DNA of 64,000 nucleotides, from the NCBI GenBank assembly GCA_015056015.1, contig SVHD01000008.1, positions 1 to 64,000 of the forward strand. The letters run 5' to 3'. Position numbers and translations under genes: made by a program. The stretch's first letter is position 1, and every line of letters begins with the position of its first letter. This document shows, piece by piece, positions 18,291 to 27,000 of this stretch. The notes beneath the pieces are model-generated. The model saw only the letters and a list, made by a program, of their open reading frames with translations, was not told where the DNA came from and did no database searches. The stretch comes from Clostridiales bacterium (GTDB taxonomy: Bacteria; Bacillota; Clostridia; Christensenellales; Aristaeellaceae).

Positions 18291-19187
18291 ATGAACAAGG
18301 AATTACGTGCGGGCCTGCTGCTTTTGCTGACGGCGGCCATCTGGGGCTTTGCCATGGCGGCCCAGCGGGACGGCGTTCAGTTTGTGCCCCCCTTTATTTT
18401 CAACGGCGTCCGTTATGTGCTGGGCACCCTGGCGCTGCTGCCACTGACCATCCGGGAAAACAAGGGAACAAAGAATCTTTTCACCAAAGACGACGTAAAA
18501 AAAGGCGTGCTGGTGGGCCTGGTTTTATTCACCGCCGCCATTTTGCAGCAATTCGGCCTCATCGGCGCGGATGCGGGCAAGGCGGGCTTTTTGACGGCGC
18601 TGTATGTGGTGCTGGTGCCGGTGCTGGGCATTCTCTTTAAGCGCAAGACCCGCCTGACCACCTGGCTGGCCCTGGCCATGGCCCTGCCCGCTTTGTATCT
18701 GCTTTGCGTAAAGCCCGGGCAGAAATTCGTGCTGGAAGGGGCGGACGCCCTGCTGCTCATCGGCGCGGTATTCTGGGCGCTGCATATTCTGGTTACCGAT
18801 CGGTATGTGGCCGGCATGTCCGCCCTCAAATTATGCACCATTCAGTTTTTTGTCACTGCGGTGCTCAATCTCATCTGCGCCCTTTTCACCGAAACCGTTA
18901 CCCTTGCCAATCTCTGGCGCGGGGCCTGGGCCATTGCCTACTGCGGCCTTTTCTCCACCGCCGTTGCCTATACTTTGCAAACCATCGGTCAAAAGGATTG
19001 CCGCCCTGCCTATGCTGCGGTGATTCTTTCCCTGGAATCGGTGTTTGCCGCCATTTCCGGGGCGCTGCTGCTGGGAGAGAGAATGACCGTTCAGGGCTAT
19101 ATCGGCTGCGTGATCATGTTCCTGGCGGTGCTGCTTGCCCAGGTGGGCGCCCTGCTTCCTGCCCGAAAGGAGAAAACTCATGTTTGA
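18291..19187 (+). CDS. DMT-family transporter with two EamA domains
   Basis: 298 aa with ten membrane helices in two EamA halves. The first half starts LLLTAAIWGFAMAAQRDGVQ; the second has LLIGAVFWALHILVTDRYV and ends with the usual LSLESVFAAISGALLLGERM. Predicted drug/metabolite exporter of unknown substrate. AAGAGGAGC lies 8 nt before ATG 18291. The 3' end overlaps the next gene by 8 nt. Confidence 0.9.
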   Translation: MNKELRAGLLLLLTAAIWGFAMAAQRDGVQFVPPFIFNGVRYVLGTLALLPLTIRENKGTKNLFTKDDVKKGVLVGLVLFTAAILQQFGLIGADAGKAGFLTALYVVLVPVLGILFKRKTRLTTWLALAMALPALYLLCVKPGQKFVLEGADALLLIGAVFWALHILVTDRYVAGMSALKLCTIQFFVTAVLNLICALFTETVTLANLWRGAWAIAYCGLFSTAVAYTLQTIGQKDCRPAYAAVILSLESVFAAISGALLLGERMTVQGYIGCVIMFLAVLLAQVGALLPARKEKTHV

Positions 19188-20634
19188 AAAAGATCCCCAG
19201 GCCCGGGCCTTTGGGTCTCTTTGCATTGAAAATAAATTCTTTCTGGATTATCTGCCCGCCGCCCGGGGGGATTATGTGAAGGTATATCTCTGGGGTCTTT
19301 TTGCCACGGAGCATATGCCCCCGGATTATTCCCTTTCCGATATGGCCCGGGATCTGAATATGGCCCTGCCGGAAATAGAGGCCGCCCTGCGCTATTGGGA
19401 GCGGCGCACCCTGGTTTCCCATATCAGCGATGATCCCCCGGTTTATCAGTTCCATTCTCCCACCCAGCGGCAGATGCTGCCCGGATCGCCCCTGGAAGTG
19501 GATGATGAATTTGTGAATTTCTCCGAAAGCGTTTATGCCGCCTTCGGGGATCGGCGCAAAATCACCCCCGGGGAAATCGCCCTGGCCTGGGAATGGGTGC
19601 TGGATATCGGCTTAAAGCCCGAAGTGGTGCTGATGCTGATCAATCATTGCATTGCCCAGCGGGGCGTGCAATTTTCCTTTAAAAAGGCCGAGCCCCTGGC
19701 CGTGCGCATGAAGGAACATGAGGTCAATTCCTGCGATGACGCCGACGCATTTTTGCATCATGATCAGGCGGTGCATGACGGGGCGAAAAAGGTGCTCTCC
19801 CGGATGGGCAAGCGCCGCTTCCCCAGCGATGATGAATTGGCGCTTTATGAAAAATGGCTGGGCGAATGGGGCTTTGCCCCCGAGGCCATTCTGGACGCCT
19901 GCGCCGAAACCACCAAGGGCGATCCTTCCTTTAAATATCTGGATGGCATTTTGAATGGCATCCGCGCCCGGGGCCAGGCCCGCACCGGCGAGCAGGTGAA
20001 AAAGCAATTGCAGCAGGAAGCGGATGAAAAGGCCCTGGCCCAGGAGGTATTTGCCCGGCTGGGCAAGCCGGTTACGGCCCCTGCCGCCATCCGGCTGTAT
20101 CGGGAAATTGTGGAAATCCAGCCCCATGGGGTGCTGCTGCTGGCGGCGGATGAATGCCGCCGTTCCAACAAAAATCTGGAGGATATGCAGGCCCTGCTGA
20201 TTTCCTGGAAAAACCGGGGGCTGCAGACCGAGGAAGCGGTCAGCGAATATCTTTCCCGATTCCGGGAGGCCAATCTGCTTTTGCGGGAGGTATTCGAGGC
20301 CTGCGGCCACAACGGCCGCCCCACCGCTGCCGACCGCACCCTCTATGAAAAATGGAAAAATGCCGGCTTGAATCATGAATTGATTCTGGCCGCCGCCGAG
20401 CAGGCCCGGGCCGCCGAAGGCAGCAAAATTGCCTATCTGGATAAGGTGCTGGAAGCCTGGCATGAGGCGGGCATTACGGATATTTCCCAGGCCCGGGCCC
20501 AGAGAAGGCCCGATCATGCCCCCCAGGGCAAGACCGTTTCCGCCCAGCGCTATGCCCAGCGGGAATATACGGAAGAAGAATTGCTGGCCGTATCGGATGA
20601 TTTGATCGAGGAGGCGAAGAAGCTTCGTGGATAA
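19180..20634 (+). CDS. DnaD/DnaB-like primosome protein with several DnaD domains
   Basis: 484 aa. An N-terminal winged-helix region resembles DnaD (YVKVYLWGLFATEHMPPDYS, then an EIEAALRYWERRTLVSH recognition helix). It is followed by repeated DnaB_2 (PF07261) type modules around residues 115-200, 210-265 and 370-435. The second and third share LYEKWKNAGLNHELILAAAE-like and KYLDGIL/AYLDKVL segments. It overlaps the helicase-loader gene that follows, a usual pairing for replication restart in Firmicutes. AAAGGAGAAAAC precedes ATG 19180. Confidence 0.85.
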   Translation: MFEKDPQARAFGSLCIENKFFLDYLPAARGDYVKVYLWGLFATEHMPPDYSLSDMARDLNMALPEIEAALRYWERRTLVSHISDDPPVYQFHSPTQRQMLPGSPLEVDDEFVNFSESVYAAFGDRRKITPGEIALAWEWVLDIGLKPEVVLMLINHCIAQRGVQFSFKKAEPLAVRMKEHEVNSCDDADAFLHHDQAVHDGAKKVLSRMGKRRFPSDDELALYEKWLGEWGFAPEAILDACAETTKGDPSFKYLDGILNGIRARGQARTGEQVKKQLQQEADEKALAQEVFARLGKPVTAPAAIRLYREIVEIQPHGVLLLAADECRRSNKNLEDMQALLISWKNRGLQTEEAVSEYLSRFREANLLLREVFEACGHNGRPTAADRTLYEKWKNAGLNHELILAAAEQARAAEGSKIAYLDKVLEAWHEAGITDISQARAQRRPDHAPQGKTVSAQRYAQREYTEEELLAVSDDLIEEAKKLRG

Positions 20635-21601
20635 TCAGATTTTATCTCTGGTCATGATGGATTTTGCCGCCCGCCGCATGGAAAATGAACAGGAAGAAGC
20701 CCGGCGCATGGAGGAAATCACCACTCTGCATCCTGATTTGCAGGCCCTGCTTCAGCAGCGACACAGCATGGTGATGAAATCCGTAACCAGCGTTTTTTCC
20801 GGCGAAGTTGCCCTGGATGCGGAAGCGCTGATGGCGGATTACAATCAGAAAATCAGCGCGCTGCTGGAAAAAAAGGGCTATCCCGCCGATTATCTGGCCC
20901 CGGTCTGCCAATGCAAAATTTGCCAGGATGCGGGTTATATTTACGAAAACTCCCTGAAAAAGCCCTGCGAATGCCTGAAAAAGGCCTATCTGGCCGCCCT
21001 TTCCCAGGCCTCGGAAAATACCGCGCTGGGGCAGTGCTTTGAGGCATTTGATGAAAGCCGTTTCCCGGATTCGCCCCTTCCCGGCACCGATGTAACCCAG
21101 CGGGAATACATGCGCATTATCCGGGGCCGCTGCCTGCAGTATGCGGAAAATATCCCCCACGGCCCCATCAAAACCCTGCTGCTTCACGGCGGCAGCGGCC
21201 TGGGAAAAACCTTCCTGCTCCACTGCGTGGGCAATCATGCCCGGGCCCGGGGCGTGCAGGCGCTCTTTGTCACTGCGTATGATCTTCTGATGGCGCTGAA
21301 AACCGCCTATTTTTCCCGCACCGGGGAATCGGCCCAGGAATATTTCGATGCGCCCCTTTTGCTCATTGATGATCTGGGCATGGAGCCCCTGATGGAAAAT
21401 ATCACCGTGGAGCAGATTTATGCCCTGCTCAGCAGCCGCATGAGCCGCGGCCTTTATACCGTAATTACCTCCAATCTTTCCCGCACCGAGCTGGAAAAAC
21501 GCTATACCGAGCGGGTTTCCTCCCGGCTGCTGGATACCCGCACCGGCATGGCCCTGCCCTTCCAGGGCAAGGATATCCGCCTGCTGCGCCCGGAGAAATG
21601 A
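20627..21601 (+). CDS. DnaC/DnaI-like helicase loader ATPase
   Basis: 324 aa. The N-terminal coiled region has a zinc-type cluster CQCKICQDAGYIYENSLKKPC. The AAA+ core follows with Walker A GGSGLGKTFLLH (about residue 188), Walker B LLLIDDLGME and sensor ITSNLS. Start is GTG 20627, overlapping the DnaD-like stop, with GAGGAGG upstream. This order (DnaD then loader) fits loading of the replicative helicase. Confidence 0.9.
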   Translation: MDNQILSLVMMDFAARRMENEQEEARRMEEITTLHPDLQALLQQRHSMVMKSVTSVFSGEVALDAEALMADYNQKISALLEKKGYPADYLAPVCQCKICQDAGYIYENSLKKPCECLKKAYLAALSQASENTALGQCFEAFDESRFPDSPLPGTDVTQREYMRIIRGRCLQYAENIPHGPIKTLLLHGGSGLGKTFLLHCVGNHARARGVQALFVTAYDLLMALKTAYFSRTGESAQEYFDAPLLLIDDLGMEPLMENITVEQIYALLSSRMSRGLYTVITSNLSRTELEKRYTERVSSRLLDTRTGMALPFQGKDIRLLRPEK

Positions 21602-21616
21602 TAAAGAATTTTTGAT

Positions 21617-21678
21617 GCGGGGGAAACCGTTCTTTGTGACCAAAGAATGGTTTCCCCCGCACCCCTTTCCAAGAAAGC
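21617..21678 (+). repeat. palindromic element copy b
   Basis: 20-bp stem GCGGGGGAAACCGTTCTTTG, loop TGAC, followed by ACCCCTTTCCAAGAAAGC. It lies 16 nt after the loader gene, in the same orientation. Confidence 0.85.
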
Positions 21679-21798
21679 CGCAGCGGAATAAGCATATTTT
21701 TTCTGCCAAACGCATTCCCGCCGGAGCCTTTGGAACGCACATCGGCAGCCACAGGCAAGGCGCCGACCGGATGCTTTACATCCGGAAAAACAAAAAAG

Positions 21799-21841
21799 AA
21801 CGGCAACGGAGAGAATTTATTCTCTCCCGTGCCGTTTTTTT
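21799..21841 (+). terminator. long hairpin with T-run (second repeat type, copy 1)
   Basis: AACGGCAACGGAGAGAAT pairs with ATTCTCTCCCGTGCCGTT (two mismatches), followed by seven Ts. The same hairpin recurs at 41274-41316. The rest of the 21602-21998 gap holds a small CCGGATG/CATCCGG hairpin and CAGGGGGC/GCCCCCTG (21967-21987), but no gene. Confidence 0.7.
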
Positions 21842-21998
21842 GTTTTCGTATCGCCCGTGGAAAAATTCCCATCGTTTCCCAAATATCATGCGGAAACAAA
21901 TTTTTTCCCCACGCAAGCTATTTCGCAAATCGGAGTCCAGAGGATGAAATCCTTTGGCGCAGGGTACAGGGGGCGCGGAGCCCCCTGCCTCGTTTCCA

Positions 21999-22145
21999 TC
22001 AATGCACGTGCAGATGTTCCGCAGGGATAAACATTTGGACAATCGCAAAGATTGCGGAGGCCACCATCAGAAATGCCAGGAAAATGCACAAAATGCGCAC
22101 CAGCTTTGTTTTCCGTTCCTGTTGTTTTTTCGTATTCGCTGCCAT
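21999..22145 (-). CDS. 48-aa membrane protein, DUF4044-like
   Basis: Too short for the track. Reads MAANTKKQQERKTKLVRILC then a hydrophobic helix (IFLAFLMVASAIFAIVQMF) and IPAEHLHVH. A basic N-terminus before one helix is typical of DUF4044 small proteins. AAGGAAAT lies 6 nt before the ATG. It follows the TSCPD gene on the same strand. Function unknown. Confidence 0.65.
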   Translation of the reverse strand: MAANTKKQQERKTKLVRILCIFLAFLMVASAIFAIVQMFIPAEHLHVH

Positions 22146-22168
22146 GTTATTTCCTTCCCTTCATGAAA

Positions 22169-22417
22169 TTAGAGGCCCTGCCGCTGATATTCTTCGATCG
22201 CCCTGGAGAGCTGATCGGGGCAGGAGGTTTCGCCCCGGCAGGGAATGCCGCGGAGCAATTCCTTCACTTCATCCGCATTGCGGCCAATCACCATCTTGGC
22301 CAGGCCCTGGGTATTGCCCCGGCAGCCCCGGTGAATGGTGCAGGCGGTGATAATGCCATTTTCGATTTCCAGATCAATCTGGGTAGAGCAGGTTCCCTTG
22401 GTTTTGTACTGAAGCAT
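22169..22417 (-). CDS. TSCPD-domain protein (TIGR03905 type)
   Basis: 82 aa. It contains the diagnostic end GETSCPDQLSRAIEEY and the conserved IHRGCRGNTQGL motif. This domain also occurs at the C-terminus of vitamin B12-dependent ribonucleotide reductases, but here it is free-standing. ATG 22417 is preferred over the track start because GGGAGGATT sits just upstream. Role unproven. Confidence 0.88.
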   Translation of the reverse strand: MLQYKTKGTCSTQIDLEIENGIITACTIHRGCRGNTQGLAKMVIGRNADEVKELLRGIPCRGETSCPDQLSRAIEEYQRQGL

Positions 22418-22452
22418 GGTTTCCAATCCTCCCGAGTTTATCAATATCAGTT

Positions 22453-23019
22453 TTACAGGCGGGGATCGCTTCTGAGGATGGCATAGAGCGCCACATCCAC
22501 ATAGCGTCCTTTATTGATCAGCCGCTGACGCAGCGTACCCTCGTAACGCATGCCCACATGGGCCATCACCCTGCCCGATGCAGGATTGCTGATTTCGTGC
22601 TGGGCCTCCAGCCGGTTCAGCTTCAGTTCCTCAAAGCTGAATTCCACGATTTTTCGCAGTGCCTCGGTCATAATGCCCTGATTCCAGTAATCCCTGGACA
22701 GGCTGTAGCCCACTTCAGCGCTTTTATGATCCAGATTCACCCACATAAAGCCGATGGTGCCGATCATCCGGCCGGATTTGCGCAAAGTGATGGCATAGGA
22801 TGCGGGCAGCCCCTGGCGATACTGCCGGATGGCGGCGCGCAGAAACTGCCGGGATTGGCCGATATTGCGGTGGGCCTCCCAGAGCACATGGCGGCTCACT
22901 TCCGGATCCTGGGCATAGGCAAACATATCCCGGGCGTCCTGCATGCGCATGGGCCGCAGAATCAGCCGATCCGTTTCCAGAATGGGCAGGCGGGAAAAAA
23001 TCCCTTGAAAAAACTGCAT
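22453..23019 (-). CDS. GNAT acetyltransferase, RimJ/RimL type
   Basis: 188 aa. The start LETDRLILRPMRMQDARDMF is the classical RimJ/RimL opening, followed by GTIGFMWVN, EVGYSLSRDYWNQGIMTEAL and the closing KLNRLEAQHEISNPASGRVM. It acetylates an amino group of unknown substrate. ATG 23019 has AAAAGGAAA upstream and is preferred to the TTG used by the track. Confidence 0.9.
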   Translation of the reverse strand: MQFFQGIFSRLPILETDRLILRPMRMQDARDMFAYAQDPEVSRHVLWEAHRNIGQSRQFLRAAIRQYRQGLPASYAITLRKSGRMIGTIGFMWVNLDHKSAEVGYSLSRDYWNQGIMTEALRKIVEFSFEELKLNRLEAQHEISNPASGRVMAHVGMRYEGTLRQRLINKGRYVDVALYAILRSDPRL

Positions 23020-23044
23020 GGAAATTTTCCTTTTCAATCAATCA

Positions 23045-23185
23045 TTATACGCTGTGATGGCCTGGCAGGAAAAAGAGCCCTGGCCCCATCTGCACGCCCA
23101 ATACCAGCAGGACAATCCCCGCCAGCAGCAAAAGCAGAAAGAATGCCATCAGCCAGCGATACACCGGATGCTTTTCTTTTTTCAT
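23045..23185 (-). CDS. 46-aa single-helix membrane protein
   Basis: Not in the track. MKKEKHPVYRW is followed by one long helix (LMAFFLLLLLAGIVLLVLGV) and a short outside tail. AAGGAAG precedes the ATG. It is in line with, and between, the Nudix and GNAT genes on the minus strand. Function unknown. Confidence 0.6.
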   Translation of the reverse strand: MKKEKHPVYRWLMAFFLLLLLAGIVLLVLGVQMGPGLFFLPGHHSV

Positions 23186-23207
23186 GGCTGCTTCCTTATT
23201 ATAATCA

Positions 23208-23837
23208 TCAAATTTCTTTGCCATTTTGGGAAGAATGGATCACCATTCCCCGTTGTATAGGTGCATGCAGCGGCACGGAAGGCATATCCGTTTTTGCCAG
23301 CGCCTTTTGCGCCATCAGCAGCCCTACCAGCGTTTTAGAATCATGAATTTCCCCCGCCATGCAAAGGGCCACTGCCTCATCCAGGGGCATTTTCGTCAAT
23401 CCCAGGAATTCATCCTCATCCGGATGGGCATTTTGCTGGGAAAGGCCGGTGGCCAGATAAATGGCGATGCGTTCCGTACAGAAACCGGGGGTGGTATCAA
23501 TCCGATTAAGCAATTGCCAGTTTTCGGCCTGCAGGCCCGTTTCCTCTTCCAGTTCCCGCCTGGCGGCATGGAAGGGATCCTCATCCGGGGAATCCAGCTT
23601 GCCCGCGGGAATTTCCCAGGTAAACCGGCCCACCGCCACCCGGTATTGCCGCACCAGGGTCACATTCCCGGCGGCGTCAATGGGCACGATGGCCGCAGCG
23701 CCGTTATGCCGCACGATTTCCCGGGGCGCGGTCTGACCATTGGGCAGGGATACCTGCCAGCGCTCTACCTTGATAATCTTTCCGTTATAGATTTCTTCCC
23801 CGGAAAGAAAATTCTCCCGCAGCTTGTCATCCAGCAT
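23208..23837 (-). CDS. nudF: Nudix hydrolase, probable ADP-ribose pyrophosphatase
   Basis: 209 aa. The Nudix helix reads AARRELEEETGLQAE, preceded by EIPAGKLDSPDEDP, which fits the ADP-ribose pyrophosphatase group; the loop before the first acidic residue seems one residue longer than usual. Strand context LVRQYRVAVGRFTWE is typical. Start at 23837 (MLDDKLREN) with AGGAGGAATT. First gene of a short minus-strand operon. Confidence 0.88.
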   Translation of the reverse strand: MLDDKLRENFLSGEEIYNGKIIKVERWQVSLPNGQTAPREIVRHNGAAAIVPIDAAGNVTLVRQYRVAVGRFTWEIPAGKLDSPDEDPFHAARRELEEETGLQAENWQLLNRIDTTPGFCTERIAIYLATGLSQQNAHPDEDEFLGLTKMPLDEAVALCMAGEIHDSKTLVGLLMAQKALAKTDMPSVPLHAPIQRGMVIHSSQNGKEI

Positions 23838-23951
23838 GGCGCAATTCCTCCTGATTCGCTTTATCTGGAAGAATATTCTGCACCCGGGGAAAAAAATCCT
23901 GCTGCCCAAATGTAAAAATGCCTTAGCGGGGAAGAAGCAGGGGATGCAAGA

Positions 23952-23980
23952 TTGACATTGTCAAGATTTTGTAATACAAT
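23952..23980 (+). promoter_or_regulatory. sigma-A promoter of the giant surface protein gene
   Basis: TTGACA (23952-23957), 17-bp spacer, TACAAT (23975-23980). Leader of about 45 nt to ATG 24033. Confidence 0.8.
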
Positions 23981-24032
23981 TGAAATAATCCTGGTTAATT
24001 TTCCGATGATTCCGAAGGAGGCATCGTTTCGT

Positions 24033-27000
24033 ATGATTTATGTTTTCAAGAAAAATTTCCGCCGCGGTATTTCCCTGCTTCTGGCCTGCCTTTTGCTGCT
24101 GACGCCCCTGTGCGGCGTGGCAGAAATGATGGGGGGAAATGCATTCTCCCTTTCTTTGCAGTGGACGGACGCCCAGGGCAATCCCATGACGGTCATGGCC
24201 AATCCCATTGCCTATTCCGGCTATGAAAATGCCTATTGGGCCCAGGTGCCCCCGGATGCGCCCCTGGATGGGCTGATGCTGCAGATCGCCGATCTGAGCA
24301 ATGCCTATCCCTATTTTTCCGTGCCCAGCGGAAGCGTGCTTACAGGCGTGATGGATGCGGGCTTCAGCCTGACGGACAGTACCCCCATCGAAATTCAGAG
24401 CTATACCGCGGATAACCAGCCCGGCCCCCTGCTCTATCTGTATATTTCCACCCTGGCCCCCCAGCCCGATGTGCCCGTTCTTTTGCCCACGGATGCGCCG
24501 GTGATTGTGGAGCCCGTTGACGTGACCATCCGCTATGTGGACGAAAGCTGGAATCAGATTGCCACTCCCAACTCCCAGCGCGTAGAGGAGGGTACCTGGC
24601 CCGTTTTCGCTGCGCCCTTTGATCTGCCTGCAAATTATGAACTGAACGGCGACAACTTCCAGAATGTCACCGTGGACATGAACGGCGCGAACCCCGCGGA
24701 AGTGGTGTTCGTGTATCGCTATGTCGCGCCGCCTGTTGAGCCCGTGGATGTGACCATCCGTTACGTGGACGAAAGCTGGAATCAGATTGCCACTCCCAAC
24801 TCCCAGCGCGTAGAGGAGGGTACCTGGCCTGTTTTCGCCGCGCCCTTTGATCTCCCCGAAAACTATGAACTGAACGGTGATAACTTCCAGAATGTCACCG
24901 TGGACATGAACGGCGCGAATCCTGCGGAAGTGGTGTTCGTGTACCGCTATGTCGCGCCGCCTGTTGAGCCCGTTGACGTGACCATCCGTTACGTGGACGA
25001 AAGCTGGAATCAGATCGCCACCCCCAATTCCCAGCGCGTGGAAGAAGGCACCTGGCCCGTTTTCGCCGCCCCCTCTGATCTGCCTGCAAATTACGAGCTG
25101 AACGGCGACAACTTCCAGAACGTGACTGTGGACATGAACGGCGCGAACCCCGCGGAAGTGGTGTTCGTGTACCGCTATGTCGCGCCGCCTGTGCAGCCCG
25201 TGGATGTGACCATCCGCTATGTGGACGAAATGGGCTATGATATCGCCACCCCCACTACCCAGCACATCGAAGAGGGCACCTGGGCGATTTATCCTGAACC
25301 CGTGGATCTGCCCCAGTATTTTGAACTGAACGGCGAGGGCTTCCAGAATGTGACCGTGGACATGAACGGCGCCAACCCTGCCCAGGTGATTTTCAGCTAT
25401 CGCTATAATCCCCCGGCCACGGAAATTCCCACCCCGGCGCCTACAGAGATTCCCACCGAAGTGCCCACCGAAATTCCCACGCAGGCCCCCACGGAAATCC
25501 CCACTGAAGCGCCCACCCAGATTCCTACGGAAGCACCCACCGAAGTACCCACTGAAATTCCCACCCAGATTCCTACGGAAATCCCCACCGAAGCGCCCAC
25601 CCAGGAGCCCGTTCTTATGCCCGTACGGATTCCCGTTCTGTATCTGGATGTCATGTCCGGCATGCCGGTAGCCAGCGAAACGGAAGCCTGGTGCGAAGTG
25701 GGCAAAACCACCCCCGTCTATCCCAACCCCACCGATCTGCTCTCCCATTATGTACTGGTCAGCGAGCCGTATATGGATGTGATCGTGGATGCATACGGCC
25801 AGACCAACGTGGGCCAGATTGCCTTCCTCTATCAGTATATGGAGCCCGAAACCGAAATTCCCGTCCCCACCGCCACCCCCGAACCGGTGATCGTGCGGGT
25901 GCAGTATCTGAATGAAGAGGGCCTGCCCATCGCCGAAGAGCAGCAGATTCCCTGCGAATACGGCGAAAGAATCATTTCCCCCAATCCTGCCCAGCTGCCC
26001 GCCGATTATGAATTGATCAGCGACGCCAATATTCCGGTGCTGATCAATGAATACGGCGCTTCCGTCAATCCGGTAGCCTTTATCTATCGCTATTCCCCCA
26101 GTGTGCCCGCGCCCAAGATTGCGCTGGTCAGCGTAAAATATCTCAATCCCTACGGTGAAAGCTTCTACGCCTATACCGAAACCTGCGTGGAAGGGGCGGA
26201 AAACCTGATTTCCGTGGATTGGGGCCGCGTCAATGCCGGCAGCGGCTATCGCCTGGTATCCGCTGAAAGCGTGAAAATTTCCGTGGACGCCAACGGCGTG
26301 GCCACCCCGGCGGAAGTCATCTTCCAGTTCGGCAATGAATTGCAGGCCGAAATTACGGTCTATTACAAGGACGCCATTACCGGCGAAGATGTGGCCGCTC
26401 CCCAGGTGATGCCCTGCTTTGAAGGCAATAATATCGTGGAAGCCATGCCTGTCAATCTGCGGGAAGGCTATACCCTGCTTGGGGAAAGCACCCAGCAAGT
26501 GATTCTTTCTGCCGATGGCGCCCTCAATCCGCCCCAGGTGATTTTCTTCTATCAGGCGCCGGCCACGCCCTCTCCCGATCCGGGCACGCCCACGCCCCTG
26601 CCCGCCACGCCTACCCCGCCCCCCGTGGATACGCATTTGGATTCCTTTTGCTATCCCCAGGGCGATTCCATCAATTTCCGCTCTTCCCCCACCACCGAGG
26701 AAAAGAGCAATATCATCGGCAAGGTCAGCCGCAGCGATCTGGCCCATATCGTGGGCAGTATCGTCAACAATAAAAATGAATTATGGTATGCCGTGGAAAT
26801 CAATGGCCAGATGGGCTATCTGAAGGAAACGGTGGTACGGGTATTGACGGATGCGGAAATCGCCGCGCTCTTCAATTACACCCTGGCCCCCACCCAGGTT
26901 CCCACGCCCAGCCCCGCGCCCATTCCCGATGGCGCGGCCATTGACCGCTGGGCCGTCACCAATAAGGACAGCCTGAATTTCCGCAGCGCCCCCAAGGTAA

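Noticed and set aside
23961-26747. 928-aa minus ORF with HVHG repeats
   Set aside because: Shadow of the tandem MucBP repeats; no ribosome binding site and a biased His/Gly composition.
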